From: an uncultured Clostridium sp.
GTDB lineage: Bacteria > Bacillota_A > Clostridia > TANB77 > CAG-508
NCBI GenBank assembly: GCA_948466265.1
Contig: CAOJZU010000005.1
Coordinates: 1-64,000 of the forward strand
Length of the DNA stretch: 64,000 bases
Reading direction: 5' to 3'
Under the pieces are notes generated by a model that was not told the DNA's origin, did no database searches, and worked only from the letters and a program-made list of their open reading frames with translations. The translations under genes and the position numbers were made by a program. Of this stretch, positions 1-9,506 are shown piece after piece. How positions within the stretch are numbered: the first letter of the stretch is position 1; each line of letters opens with the position of its first letter.

Positions 1-67
1 TGGCAGACGCACACGACTCAAAATCGTGCGGGAAACCATGCGGGTTCGAGTCCCGCCTTGGGCACCA
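1..67 (+). tRNA. tRNA-Leu (CAA), 5' end cut by window edge
   Basis: The anticodon stem-loop has loop CTCAAAA closed by ACGA/TCGT, giving anticodon CAA. A long variable arm follows, as in class II tRNAs, then a T arm (GCGGG-TTCGAGT-CCCGC) and an acceptor 3' end with encoded CCA at 65-67. The acceptor 5' strand and D arm lie upstream of the window. Confidence 0.9.
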
Positions 68-72
68 AAAAG

Positions 73-100
73 GAAGTAGAAATTACCTGCTTCTTTTTTT
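73..100 (+). terminator. rho-independent terminator after tRNA-Leu
   Basis: A 7-bp stem GAAGTAG / CTGCTTC (one G-U pair) is followed directly by a run of T. Confidence 0.65.
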
Positions 101-111
101 ATATATTACTC

Positions 112-140
112 TTGATTTTTTGTGTTATATTTTATATAAT
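112..140 (+). promoter_or_regulatory. sigma-70-type promoter
   Basis: TTGATT at 112-117 and TATAAT at 135-140 are separated by 17 bases, just upstream of the membrane-protein gene starting at 173. Confidence 0.7.
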
Positions 141-172
141 TATTGCATATTAAAAAAAGGGGTGAATTTATT

Positions 173-550
173 ATGGCAAGCGAAGATTACGCAAATAAAG
201 TAAAAAGATTACTTTGGCTTTGTATTTTGGGCTCAATTCTAGGTGTTGTTGGTATTTTACTTGCAGACGTTGAAAGAGGATATGAAAGCATTAAAATGGC
301 AATGGCAATAGTAGACGGAGTTATTCTTGTAGCATTACTTGTTTTAGCTTATATCTTTTCTAAAAAACAAAAACTTGCAGGACCAATACTTGGAATTATT
401 TTAGGAGCTTTAGATATTCTACATCTTTCTGTATATGGAATTATCGTTGGTATCTACATAATTATCCACTGTGCATCAATGTGCAAAGATATAAGTGCAT
501 TAAATAAGAACGGAAATAAAACAGAAGAAGCTATAAAAGAAAATCTATAA
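173..550 (+). CDS. small hypothetical membrane protein (125 aa)
   Basis: I do not recognise a family. The ATG at 173 is preferred because an AAGGGG ribosome site lies 8-10 bases before it; an upstream ATG in frame has none. After a short charged N-terminus there are about three hydrophobic segments: roughly residues 12-32, 43-62 and 68-100, the last possibly split in two. The C-terminus (DISALNKNGNKTEE) is polar and charged, probably cytoplasmic. The gene has its own promoter and terminator and so stands alone. There is no in-frame CGG. Confidence 0.75.
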   Translation: MASEDYANKVKRLLWLCILGSILGVVGILLADVERGYESIKMAMAIVDGVILVALLVLAYIFSKKQKLAGPILGIILGALDILHLSVYGIIVGIYIIIHCASMCKDISALNKNGNKTEEAIKENL

Positions 551-566
551 CAATGATACTAGAAAA

Positions 567-597
567 ACTGCCTATTATAAATAGGTGGTTTTTTTAT
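567..597 (+). terminator. rho-independent terminator
   Basis: The CCTATT / AATAGG stem extends into flanking ACTG / GGT pairs and is followed by seven T residues. Confidence 0.75.
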
Positions 598-605
598 TGC
601 CAACC

Positions 606-634
606 TTGATTTTTATGTAAAACAATGATATAAT
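606..634 (+). promoter_or_regulatory. sigma-70-type promoter with conserved spacer
   Basis: TTGATT (606-611), a 17-base spacer beginning TTTATGTAAA, and TATAAT (629-634). The same spacer start recurs in promoters at 8037, 26243 and 57820. Confidence 0.75.
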
Positions 635-696
635 CTGATATATTTTATAATTAACTGTTGAAACTATTAACTAAATTTACATTGGAGGTATTAATT

Positions 697-1620
697 ATGG
701 AAAACCGGTTTACTATAAACAATATTTATAAATCAACTGATCCAAAAAAATTGTTGGTATGGCAAGCTAAAAGCTTAGAACATGAAATAAGATTTTATTT
801 TAATCCTGAGCAATATGTTACAGCAAGAGATAATTATGATGGCACATTTTCATTTTGGTATGAATTTGAAGATGTTAAGCAGGATTCTAATAATATAATT
901 AATGAAAAAAATAAGAATATGTTTAGAATAATTAAAAATAATTTAAGAAAATATTTAGGTTTTATACCTAAACTGTTTTTTAATGATAGGAGTTTATTTG
1001 GTTCATTAGTTATTACTTTTATTTTATTTTCATTATTCCAAAAGAACATATTCATATCATTAGTATTTCTTAACTTTGCTATCTTTATTGTTGATCTCCT
1101 TTGTGAAATATTAATCAACAACAAATATCTCTCAAATTCAATAAAAAGCAAACACTCTGCTGAGCATATGGTTTGTAATTTTCTTGAAAAAAATTTACGA
1201 TTACCACGTAATATGTCAGAAATTAAAAATTCTTCAAGATTTCATAAAGACTGTGGCGAATGCATTGTATATTCAGAAAGTACACCTTATTTTATTCAGA
1301 GTTTACTTACAACAATAGTAACAAGTTTTGTAGTCAAATATTGCAAAAATACACCTTTTGCTTTTATATTTGCTATATATACTGTCATAGGATATATTGT
1401 TGGAATTTTAATTATAAAATATAAAAAACTAGATTTTATAATTAAAACTATTAATTTAGCATTAGGTTATATTCTTCAATGTTTTTCTACTACAAAAAAC
1501 GTTAAAGATAATGATATTATACTTGCATACTATGCAGCAAAATGTTGGTTAAAAATAGTTTACCCTGAATTTTATAATAAAGATGATGTAATATCTTTTT
1601 TTGAATGTGAACAAAGTTAA
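697..1620 (+). CDS. orphan membrane protein with AEHM...FHKDCGE motif (307 aa)
   Basis: Start ATG at 697 has GGAGG about 9 bases upstream. The protein has a soluble N-terminus, a hydrophobic pair around residues 90-130, a polar block containing SAEHMVCNFLEK and SRFHKDCGEC (about 155-195), then two or three further hydrophobic segments. The AEHM/RFHKDCG spacing resembles the core of DUF1385/YqhQ-type membrane proteins, but the match is by eye only. It contains one in-frame CGG (706-708) that must be read as Arg, because a +1 shift there meets a stop after three codons. That is unlike the conserved genes nearby and suggests a recent arrival. Own promoter and terminator. Confidence 0.7.
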   Translation: MENRFTINNIYKSTDPKKLLVWQAKSLEHEIRFYFNPEQYVTARDNYDGTFSFWYEFEDVKQDSNNIINEKNKNMFRIIKNNLRKYLGFIPKLFFNDRSLFGSLVITFILFSLFQKNIFISLVFLNFAIFIVDLLCEILINNKYLSNSIKSKHSAEHMVCNFLEKNLRLPRNMSEIKNSSRFHKDCGECIVYSESTPYFIQSLLTTIVTSFVVKYCKNTPFAFIFAIYTVIGYIVGILIIKYKKLDFIIKTINLALGYILQCFSTTKNVKDNDIILAYYAAKCWLKIVYPEFYNKDDVISFFECEQS

Positions 1621-1653
1621 TAATTAAAAAGTATAGTTATTGCAATACTTTGG

Positions 1654-1690
1654 GAGTGGTGTTCTATTTTAGAACGTCACTCTGTTTTTT
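1654..1690 (+). terminator. strong rho-independent terminator
   Basis: A long stem GAGTGGTGTTCTA / AGAACGTCACTC with a 4-base loop, followed by TGTTTTTT. It abuts the stop of the convergent dprA gene. Confidence 0.85.
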
Positions 1691-2350
1691 ATGCAATTGG
1701 ATATATTTCCTCATACTCTTCCAATATATCAAATATATTTTCTGTTAGCTTCGCACCTTGTTTTATTAAATCATTTGTCCCTTTTGAATTATTGGATAAT
1801 ACATTCCCGAGGAACTGCAAATACATCTTTCCCCTGCTCTAATGCAAATTCTGCTGTTATTAAGCTTCCGCTTCTCTTAGGTGCTTCTGTAACTACAATA
1901 CCTGAGCTTAATCCACTTATTATACGATTTCTTCTTGGAAAATTTATTGCAAATGGTGGCTCATCTATATTATATTCTGTAATAACTGCTCCTCCTCCAT
2001 CTATTATATCAACAAATAACTTCTTATTTTCTTCTGGGTAAATATGTCCGAAATCCACTTCCTAAAACAGCAATAGTCTTCCCTTTTGCAGAAAGTGTAC
2101 CTCTGTGTGCTTCTGTATCAATACCTCTTGCCATACCACTAATTACATTTATTCCATGCTTTGCAAGTCCATATGAAATACTTTTTGTTATCTCTTTCCC
2201 ATAAATACTCGCCATTCTTGTCCCAACAATTCCTATTCCAAACTTATTTAATACTTTTTCATCTCCCATAACATACAACTTTTTGGGAGGATCATAAATA
2301 TTCTTCAAGCTTTCTGGATACTCCTTATCTTCTATTTTTATAATTTTCAT
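1689..2350 (-). CDS. dprA: DNA processing protein DprA (two CGG +1 sites)
   Basis: DprA loads RecA on incoming single-stranded DNA during natural transformation. The Rossmann-like core is recognisable from GTRMASIYG, SGMARGIDTEAH, LGSGFG, IYPEE, ITEY, PRRNRIISGLS and RSGSLITA. At 219 aa it lacks the N-terminal SAM-like and C-terminal winged-helix domains of longer homologues. The frame is broken at CGG on the minus strand, positions 2048-2050 (F-G-H) and 1807-1809 (P-G-N). Skipping C at each joins all motifs; 662 bases minus 2 gives 220 codons. Without correction it would be called three fragments. Confidence 0.9.
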
Positions 2351-2391
2351 AAATAATCTTCCTTTCTAAAATACTGGTTTTCCTTGAATAG

Positions 2392-2426
2392 CAAAAAGAG
2401 ACTTTGTACTTTTATACAAAATCTCT
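2392..2426 (-). terminator. rho-independent terminator after folD
   Basis: On the minus strand GAGATTTTGTA / TACAAAGTCTC forms a stem followed by TTTTTG, 28 bases after the folD stop. Confidence 0.7.
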
Positions 2427-2453
2427 CCAATCTTAAAAAATTATATATCTAAC

Positions 2454-3296
2454 TTAATTTAAATTTTTAGCAGCTTTTACAATATTTGTCATAAGCATTG
2501 CGACAGTCATAGGCCCTACCCCCCCAGGTACTGGTGTTATGAACGACGCTTTTTCTTTTACATTTTCAAAATCTACATCTCCAAATATTCCGCTCTTCAG
2601 TTCTATTAATCCCAACATCAATTACAACTGCTCCGTGTTTTAATCATGTCCTCTGTTACGAAATATTTTTTACCTACTGCTGCAATTACTATATCTGCAC
2701 CTTTTGTAATCTCTTTTAAATTTTTAGTTTTTGAATGACATATTGTAACTGTTGCATTTCTATTTAGTAAGCTAAGCGCCATTGGTTTTCCAACTATATT
2801 ACTTCTTCCGAATTACTACTGCATTTTTTCCATCTAAATCTATTTTATATTCTTCAAACATTTTCATAATTCCATGTGGAGTACATGATACAAAAGTATC
2901 TTGATTTAAGCAAAGTCTTCCAACATTATATGGGTTAAATCCATCTACATCTTTTTCAGGAGATATCCTCCTAAATGCCTCTTGTATATCTAAATGCTTT
3001 GGTATTGGACTTTGAAGAAGTATTCCAGATATATCCTTTCTTTCATTTAAACCATCTATTATACTTAATAACTCCTGCATAGTTATATTATCATCTAGCA
3101 ATATCTCTTCATATTCTATGCCAAGTTCTGTACAAGCTTTATTTTTACTCTTTACATATGTAAGAGAGGCTGGGTCTTTTCCAACAAGTATTACTGCAAA
3201 CTTTGGAATTATCCCTTCTTTCCTTAGAACTTCAACTTCATTCTTTAAATTTTCTCTAACCTTTTTTGCAAGTGCTTTTCCATCAATTATTTCCAT
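2454..3296 (-). CDS. folD: methylenetetrahydrofolate dehydrogenase/cyclohydrolase FolD (three CGG +1 sites)
   Basis: Bifunctional one-carbon enzyme interconverting methylene- and formyl-THF with NADP. Visible motifs are YVKSKNKAC (catalytic Lys region), [14 protein letters not shown], the NADP-binding GRSNIVGKP and the C-terminal [10 protein letters not shown]. The frame breaks at minus-strand CGG 2808-2810 (V-I-G-R, first Gly of the NADP motif), 2633-2635 (K-T-G-A-V) and 2590-2592 (E-E-G-I). Skipping C at each yields 279 aa, the usual family length. It follows proS by 54 bases and ends at a terminator. Fmt, a user of formyl-THF, is also in the window. Confidence 0.95.
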
Positions 3297-3350
3297 TTTA
3301 CAATATCATCCTTTTATATATTCTAGTTTTAATAAAGTTATTACTAAATT

Positions 3351-4788
3351 TTAGTATTGGCGCCCCCAAATAACCATATGCTTAGCTGCTTTACCACAGC
3401 ATATACAAGTATCTGACAAATGCTCTTCTTCAAATGGTATACATCTTGACTTAGCAGATGTGAGTTCTTTTATTTTCTCTTCACAAGCTTCATCTCCGCA
3501 CCACATAGCTTTTATAAAACCTTGATTTTCAGTTATATTCTTTTCAAATTCTTCTAGATTAGTTGCAACACTTGTTTTTTCTTCTTGTCTTTTTTTACAA
3601 ATTTCATACATGTTTTTTTGTATGTCTTCTAATATCTTTGAAATTTCACTTTCTAAAACTTCGAGGCTTACTTCTTTTTTCTCTAAAGTATCTCTTCTTA
3701 CAATTATACATTTTCCGGTTTTCTATGTCTCTTGGTCCTATTTCTATCCTTACAGGTATACCTTTTAATTCACATTCATTAAATTTATATCCAGGCGTTA
3801 CTTCTTCTCTTCTATCTAGTTCACATCTAAAACTTTTTTTCAAAATATCTCTTAACTCTTCTGCTTTTTCTATTACACCTTCTTTATGCATTGCAATAGG
3901 TATAATTTTTACTTGCACTGGAGCTACTTTGGGTGGAAGTTTTAGTCCTCTTTCGTCTCCATGAGCCATTATTAAAGCTCCCATAAGTCTTGTGCTTATC
4001 CCCCAAGAAGTTTGATATGCATATTCTTCTTTTCCCTCTCTATTTTGAAATTTAACTTCAAATGGCTTAGTAAAGTTTTGCCCAAAATAATGTGATGTTC
4101 CTGATTGAAGTGCTCTTCCATCATGAGTAAGCGTTTCTATTGTATATGTTGCATCTGCTCCAGAAAATTTCTCTGATTCAGTCTTCTTTCCTTTAATAAC
4201 TGGTATTGCAAGTAAATCTTCTACAACTTTTGCATATATCTCAAGCATTTGCATAGTTCTTTCTTCAGCTTCTTCTTTTGTTTCATGTATTGTGTGTCCT
4301 TCTTGCCATAAGAACTCACGAGAACGTAAAAATGGTCTTGTTTCTTTTTCCCACCTTAAAACACTACACCATTGATTATAAACAAAAGGTAAATCTCTCC
4401 AAGATTTTAACCATTTTGAATAAAGATTAGAAAATATCGTCTCAGAAGTAGGCCTTATAACTAACTTTTCATCTAGTTTTTCTCCACCAGCTTCAGTAAC
4501 AAGTGCAACTTCTGGCGCAAATCCTTCTACGTGGTCTTTTTCTTTTTGAAGTAAACTTTCAGGTATAAGCATTGGAAAATATACATTTTGTACTCCTGTT
4601 TCTTTAAACAATTTATCAGTATAATCTCTTATATTTTCCCATATTGCAAATCCATAAGGTTTAATAGCAATACATCCTTTTGTATCTGTATAATCAGCAA
4701 GTTCTGCTTTTCTTACAATATCTGTATACCAAGTTGCAAAATCTTCATCTATATTTGCTATATCTTTTACAAATTCTTTATCAGCCAT
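3351..4788 (-). CDS. proS: prolyl-tRNA synthetase, type without YbaK domain (one CGG +1 site)
   Basis: Charges tRNA-Pro. The class II catalytic core shows RPTSETIF, the [10 protein letters not shown] motif 2 region and a C-terminal Cys-rich zinc-like segment ([14 protein letters not shown]) ending WGRQY, as in the archaeal/eukaryal-type ProRS (about 480 aa). The ATG at 4788 has GGAGG 9 bases upstream. Its start lies one base from the stop of DUF4364, so the genes are coupled. The frame breaks at CGG 3715-3717; E-N-G-K-C continues after skipping C, giving 478 aa and joining the anticodon-binding domain to the C-terminal domain. Confidence 0.95.
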
Positions 4789-4789
4789 T

Positions 4790-5428
4790 TCAATTTTCCT
4801 CCATTCCAAATTCAATTTGTTCTTCTTCAGTTTGTTCTTGATCCTTTTCAATTATTTCTTGATTTAGCATTTCAATAACTTTAGGGTATATCTCTTTTGT
4901 TCTTTCTTCCCAATTTCTAACTATTTTAACTGCTTGGTCTCTTGAGTTTGCTAAAGTTTGAATTTCAAATACTGTTACATTATTTTCTATAATCTTACAC
5001 TTAACTATAAATTCATTCTCAGATAAAGGAATAAATTCTGCTTTAACTGCTGACTCGCTTTGTATATCTCTTAATTCACCTTTAACATTCCTATCTACTT
5101 TAGACTTAATTATTCCGTGGTAACATATCTAAAGTTAAGCTTAATGTATTAAGTCCGGTCTTTTGTTATTTCATAAACTTCATTTTCTTCCTTCTCATAT
5201 GCTATTATATATCCGGTCTTCTATTAAGTCTAATAAGAATTGTTGGAAATAAAAATAGTTCATATCTTGTATAGATAAAACAAGCCTATAAAGTGAATCA
5301 TTGTTTATTGGCTTATCTATTATTGATAATAAATATAATATTAACACTTTATTTTCTGCTAGTGTTTCATTATCCGCACCAAGTTTCACTATTCTTTCAT
5401 TCCTTCCTAAAACCCTATTCTTTCCCAA
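4790..5428 (-). CDS. DUF4364 winged-helix-like protein (three CGG +1 sites)
   Basis: Matches the DUF4364 pattern [19 protein letters not shown]...[12 protein letters not shown]...DLIE common in Clostridia; function unknown, probably a DNA-binding helix-turn-helix protein. The start is uncertain: ATG at 5428 overlaps the engB stop by 22 bases, and a GTG near 5387 is an alternative. The frame breaks at CGG 5213-5215 (D-G-Y), 5155-5157 (D-G-L) and 5115-5117 (P-G-I). With C skipped the protein runs 211 aa to a stop next to proS. Without correction the last two thirds would be missed entirely, since no fragment there is long. Confidence 0.85.
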
Positions 5429-5985
5429 ACATTATCTGAATAAATTCTTCTCTCAGCAGAAAAAGGTAAAATAGTTTCGTCTTCTTCCAAACCTAATTCT
5501 TCTCTCATTTCAAGAACTCTTTCTTGAACTTTCGTAACAGCAATTTTATCTGCTTTATTTGCAATTATTAAATAAGGTTTATTTGCACTTTTTATATACT
5601 CATACATTATTTTGTCATTTTCTGTTGGTTTATGTCTAATATCTAATATCAGTACAATCAAGCTAATATTTTCCCTTGAGAATAAATATTCTTCAATAAA
5701 CTTTCCGTACTTGTTCCTGTTCTTTTTTTGACATCTTACTATACCCATAACCGGGCAAGTCAACGAAGTAAAATGTTTCATCTATATTATAAAAATTTAT
5801 TTGTCTTGTCTTCCCGAGGCTCACTACTAGTTCTAGCTAGTGCTTTTCTATTTATTAAAGTGTTTACAAATGATGACTTTCCGCACATTTGATTTACCTG
5901 CAAGTACAACTTCAGGTAGGTTTTTATTTGGGTATTGTTTTTTACTTACCGCAGATATTTCAAACTTTGGATTTTTAACTATCAT
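5407..5985 (-). CDS. engB: ribosome biogenesis GTPase EngB/YsxC/YihA (three CGG +1 sites)
   Basis: Essential GTPase for 50S subunit assembly. Reconstructed from ATG 5985: G1 AGKSNVGKSS, G2 region SSEPGKTRQ, G3 DLPGYG, G4 NKAD and G5 FSA are all present in 191 aa. Breaks are CGG 5881-5883 (the Gly of V-G-K-S in the P-loop), 5814-5816 (P-G-K-T) and 5705-5707 (V-G-K-F). An out-of-frame CGG in CCC GGT of DLPGYG (5751-5753) does not shift. It overlaps DUF4364. The P-loop is only encoded if the first CGG is bypassed. Confidence 0.95.
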
Positions 5986-6012
5986 TTCTTCACCACTTTT
6001 CTTATTAAAGTA

Positions 6013-6170
6013 GCAAAACGCTAAATATATTTTTTTAAAAAACGAGTTCGACCTTACTTACTTTCCCACTGCAACCAATGGCAATTCGTATATGAATTTT
6101 AATAAGCAATTAAATTAAACGCCTTGGAGAACGGAATTTTTTAAAAAAATCATATTTAGGCAAGTTTTGC
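6013..6170. repeat. imperfect inverted repeat in engB-serS gap
   Basis: The left arm (6013-6050) begins GCAAAACGCTAAATAT and the right arm (6132-6170), reverse-complemented, begins GCAAAACTTGCCTAAATAT. Both continue into T7A6 tracts and CGAGTTCG / ATTCCG. The arms are about 38 bases and enclose about 80 bases without an ORF. It could be a miniature inverted-repeat element or a large hairpin terminator after serS. No target-site duplication was established. Confidence 0.5.
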
Positions 6171-6200
6171 GAATATTATATTAAATACGCAGTATGCTGA

Positions 6201-7487
6201 TTATTGTTCGAGTCTTTCTAGTCCTCCCATATATGGACGTAGTACTTCCGGAATATCCACACTTCCATCTTGATTGTAATTATTTTCTAAAAATGCAATA
6301 AGCATTCTTGGAGGCGCAATTACTGTATTATTTAATGTATGTGCAAAATAATTTTGCTTTTCTCCTTTTTTCTTTACTCTTATTCCTAAACGTCTACTTT
6401 GTGCATCTGTTAAATTTGAACAGCTTCCAACTTCAAAATATTTCTTTTGTCTTGGACTCCAAGCTTCTACATCTACACTCTTAGCTTTTAAATCTGCTAA
6501 ATCTCCTGAGCAACATTCAAGCGTACGAACTGGAATCTGCAAACTTCTAAATAATTCTACTGTGTATGACCACATTTTCTCATACCATTCATAGCTTTCT
6601 TCTGGCTCACAAACTACTATCATTTCTTGTTTTTCGAATTGATGTATTCTGTATACTCCTCTTTCTTCTAATCCATGTGCGCCTTTTTCTTTTCTAAAAC
6701 ATGGAGAATATGAAGTCATGGTGTATGGTAATTTTTCACTATCTAATATTTTACCTTTAAACTTTCCTATCATAGAATGCTCACTTGTACCTATCAGATA
6801 AAGGTCTTCTCCTTCTATTTTGTACATCATTGCATCCATTTCTTCAAAACTCATAACTCCTGTTACTACATTAGAACGTATCATAAAAGGAGGAACGCAA
6901 TATGTAAATCCTTTATTTATCATAAAATCTCTTGCATAACTTAAAAGTGCAGAATGAAGTCTTGCAATATTTCCTGTTAAATAATAAAATCCATTTCCTG
7001 CAACATCTCTTGCAGAGTCTAAATCTATTCCAGAAAAGCTTTCCATTATTTCTGTATGATATGGTATTTCAAATTCTGGAACAGCCGGCTCTCCATATTT
7101 TTTTACTTCAACATTTTCACTATCGTCTTTTCCAATCGGAACTGACTCATGCATAATGTTTGGTATTTTCATCATTATATTATTTATTTCTTCTTTTAAT
7201 GTTTCTTCTGATTTTTCTACTTCTACAAGCTCATCATTTATTTTTTTAACTTCAAGTTTTATATTTTCTGCTTCTTCTCTTTTCCCTTCTCTCATAAGAG
7301 AGCCTATTTGCTCACTTAAAGAATTACGTTTTGCTCTTAAAGTATCGCCATTTAAAATTGCCTCACGGCTTTTTTTATCTAATTCTATTACTTTATCTAC
7401 AAGCTCTAATTTGTGGTCTTGAAATTTATTTTTTATATTTTCCTTTACAAGTTCAGGATTTTCTCTAATTAACTTAATATCTATCAT
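6201..7487 (-). CDS. serS: seryl-tRNA synthetase
   Basis: Charges tRNA-Ser. The 428-aa protein has an N-terminal helical arm (about residues 30-105, rich in K/E heptads), then the class II core with GTSEHSMIG, the CFRKEKGAHG motif 2 loop, HQFEKQEM and the C-terminal motif 3 segment. Length is normal for the family. It is uninterrupted and has no in-frame CGG; CCG GAA near the 3' end contains CGG only out of frame. Arginines use AGA and CGT. Start ATG 7487 is preceded by AGAGGA. Confidence 0.97.
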   Translation of the reverse strand: MIDIKLIRENPELVKENIKNKFQDHKLELVDKVIELDKKSREAILNGDTLRAKRNSLSEQIGSLMREGKREEAENIKLEVKKINDELVEVEKSEETLKEEINNIMMKIPNIMHESVPIGKDDSENVEVKKYGEPAVPEFEIPYHTEIMESFSGIDLDSARDVAGNGFYYLTGNIARLHSALLSYARDFMINKGFTYCVPPFMIRSNVVTGVMSFEEMDAMMYKIEGEDLYLIGTSEHSMIGKFKGKILDSEKLPYTMTSYSPCFRKEKGAHGLEERGVYRIHQFEKQEMIVVCEPEESYEWYEKMWSYTVELFRSLQIPVRTLECCSGDLADLKAKSVDVEAWSPRQKKYFEVGSCSNLTDAQSRRLGIRVKKKGEKQNYFAHTLNNTVIAPPRMLIAFLENNYNQDGSVDIPEVLRPYMGGLERLEQ

Positions 7488-7570
7488 AGTTTTATCCTCT
7501 TTTAATTAAAAAATTTATGATATAAGTCTATCATGTTTTACTCCTTTTTGCAAGATAAATATGGTAAACA

Positions 7571-7602
7571 AAAAAGAAAAAGATAAGTAAAAAAACTTAT
7601 CT
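7571..7602 (-). terminator. rho-independent terminator
   Basis: AGATAAGT / ACTTATCT stem, then TTTTTCTTTTTT on the minus strand, downstream of the 98-aa membrane-protein gene. Confidence 0.8.
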
Positions 7603-7661
7603 CCTCCTAAAACTTAAAATTTTACTTTTCCCATTTAGATTGCACCTATAATTTCAACACA

Positions 7662-7958
7662 TTATATGCCATTCACATCTGTTATTTCGTCATTAATTCC
7701 ACTTTTTAATATCTTTCTGAAATCAAAGTACCTAAATATCCAGTATACTGCAGCAATGATAAGTACATAGGTCGCTCCATTTATCTGGTCTAGATAAACA
7801 TCACAAATAATTACGACAATAGCTGCAATAGTCGCAATCAACATGCGATTTTTCTTTTTTCTTATGCTATTACGATCTTTCATTTTATTTAGCATAAGAA
7901 ATTCTGTCAATGCTATTATTCCTACAAATGAACTAACGATACTACTTAATACTGCCAT
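7662..7958 (-). CDS. hypothetical small membrane protein (98 aa)
   Basis: No family recognised. Start ATG at 7958 is set by AAGGAGG eight bases upstream. Three hydrophobic segments lie at about residues 3-23, 38-55 and 58-74, separated by a basic loop (KMKDRNSIRKKKNR) that should be cytoplasmic, with a polar C-terminal tail. It is a single-gene unit with its own promoter (8037-8065) and terminator. There is no in-frame CGG. Confidence 0.75.
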   Translation of the reverse strand: MAVLSSIVSSFVGIIALTEFLMLNKMKDRNSIRKKKNRMLIATIAAIVVIICDVYLDQINGATYVLIIAAVYWIFRYFDFRKILKSGINDEITDVNGI

Positions 7959-8036
7959 CCTTTTGTCCTCCTTATGCAGCCACGCAATCAAATGGGTTTT
8001 CAAAAAATATGTCTGCTAATTCCAGACATTGGTTAT

Positions 8037-8065
8037 ATTATACTATATATTTACATAAAAATCAA
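8037..8065 (-). promoter_or_regulatory. sigma-70-type promoter with conserved spacer
   Basis: On the minus strand TTGATT, a 17-base spacer starting TTTATGTAAA, and TATAAT, upstream of the 98-aa membrane-protein gene. Confidence 0.75.
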
Positions 8066-8115
8066 ATTTACCCTACTTAAAAAATTTGATATTCATTAGT
8101 TTTACTTTATACTAA

Positions 8116-8160
8116 ACTAAAAAGAAAGAGTATTTCTATTTAATTTAGAAAACTCTTTCT
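8116..8160 (-). terminator. rho-independent terminator after DUF378 gene
   Basis: AGAAAGAGT / ACTCTTTCT stem with an AT-rich loop, followed by TTTTTAG on the minus strand. Confidence 0.7.
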
Positions 8161-8183
8161 TTGATTATTCAGTTTCAAAATTT

Positions 8184-8375
8184 TTAATCTCTATCAAATA
8201 ATAGCTTTATTGCCCATAGTCCTGATATTCCTACTAATATATATATAATTCTACTTACAATAGACATTTCACCAAATATTGCATCAACTAAGTTAAAATT
8301 AAATATTCCTATTAATCCCCAAACTATAGCCCCTATTATAACTAAGATTAAAGCAATTGTATCTATAACTTTCAT
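8184..8375 (-). CDS. DUF378 family membrane protein (63 aa)
   Basis: Typical DUF378 sequence: MKVIDTIALILVIIGAIVWG, then a segment with GIFNFNLVDAIFG and a second hydrophobic stretch RIIYILVGISGLWAI. Two membrane segments; function unknown. The start at 8375 gives the canonical MK(V/A)(I/L)D N-terminus and has an AGGA site upstream; an upstream in-frame ATG would add seven untypical residues. Confidence 0.85.
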   Translation of the reverse strand: MKVIDTIALILVIIGAIVWGLIGIFNFNLVDAIFGEMSIVSRIIYILVGISGLWAIKLLFDRD

Positions 8376-8472
8376 TTTTCCTAATTCCTTTCCCAAGGAT
8401 TTTATACTAAATTATTATATTCAATTTTAAAACTTTTATCCTAGTTTATTTTAATTACCAAATTTTAACTTT

Positions 8473-9221
8473 TTAAACTAACTTGTCTACAAAAATTGCA
8501 TATGCAGTACTTGGATCTTGGTGACTTACATAATTTATTGCACCAACTAATTTACCGATTTTGCATAAGTGGAGTTCCACTCATTCCTTGAACAATTCCA
8601 CCTGCCTTTTCAAGTAATTCTTTATCTGTTATTTTGACTTTTATATTTTTATTACTATCTATGTAATTAATGTCTGTTATCTCTACTTCATAGCTCTTAT
8701 TTTCTTCTTCACCTAAAGACATTATAATATTTGCTCTTCCTTTTCTTACATTATACCAACAAGCTGTATCTACTTCTTCAAATTCTTCTTCTATTCCATT
8801 TACTTTTCCAAATATTCCATAATTGCTATCATAATAAATATATCCTATTTGATTACTTTTATCTGACATAGCTACAATACTTCCTGTTTCTCCTGCACTT
8901 CCTTTTTCAATTCCTGTAAGTATTGCTTCGTAGCATGATCCAACAACCATAGATTTTTTATTTTTTTCTTTTAATGTTGAATGTCCAAGTGCCACAAACT
9001 CATTCGTTTCTGGTTTTATAAATGTAATAGTTCCTATCTTCATATTTGATGTTGGTACTAATTCATTATTTTCTTCAGTTGTAATTATATCATCTATTTC
9101 AAATCCAATTAGTTTACCGTACTAATAGTACCTTTTGTGGATTCGTTTTTAAAAATCCAATTAGCAAAATTAGTATGACCGCAAAAAATAATATAAATAA
9201 GATTTTATTATTCTTTTTCAT
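8473..9221 (-). CDS. spoIVB: SpoIVB-like S55 serine peptidase, short form (two CGG +1 sites)
   Basis: SpoIVB is the sporulation signalling protease that triggers sigma-K processing. Reconstruction gives 248 aa: an N-terminal membrane anchor (about 6-24), then FVALGHS (catalytic His), GETGSIV, and GIVQGMSGTPLMQNG (catalytic Ser), ending DPSTAYAIF. The usual PDZ domain is missing or vestigial. Breaks are CGG 9117-9119 (V-G-K, just after the anchor) and 8555-8557 (N-G-K, just after the Ser motif). It may be sporulation-related or a repurposed peptidase; no other sporulation operon is visible. Confidence 0.8.
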
Positions 9222-9506
9222 CTACATAACCTCTCTTAACATTTTATTCAGATTTTTATAAAACTTTCGTAATTTTTTTAATTTCTTTTGTTAATTTTTT
9301 AAAAACCTCTTTGGTTATGTAAACACATTATTTATTTTACCACGCTTTTTGTAGATTATCAAGTCTTTTTGTAAAATTATGTAAATTTTTTATTGTAACT
9401 CTTATTTTAATAAAATCTTAATACATACTTAACTGTTTCTTAAAGTATTTTATTATTTCATTATGTATAATTAATTCATGATATATTTCTATTTTGGAGG
9501 GCACTT

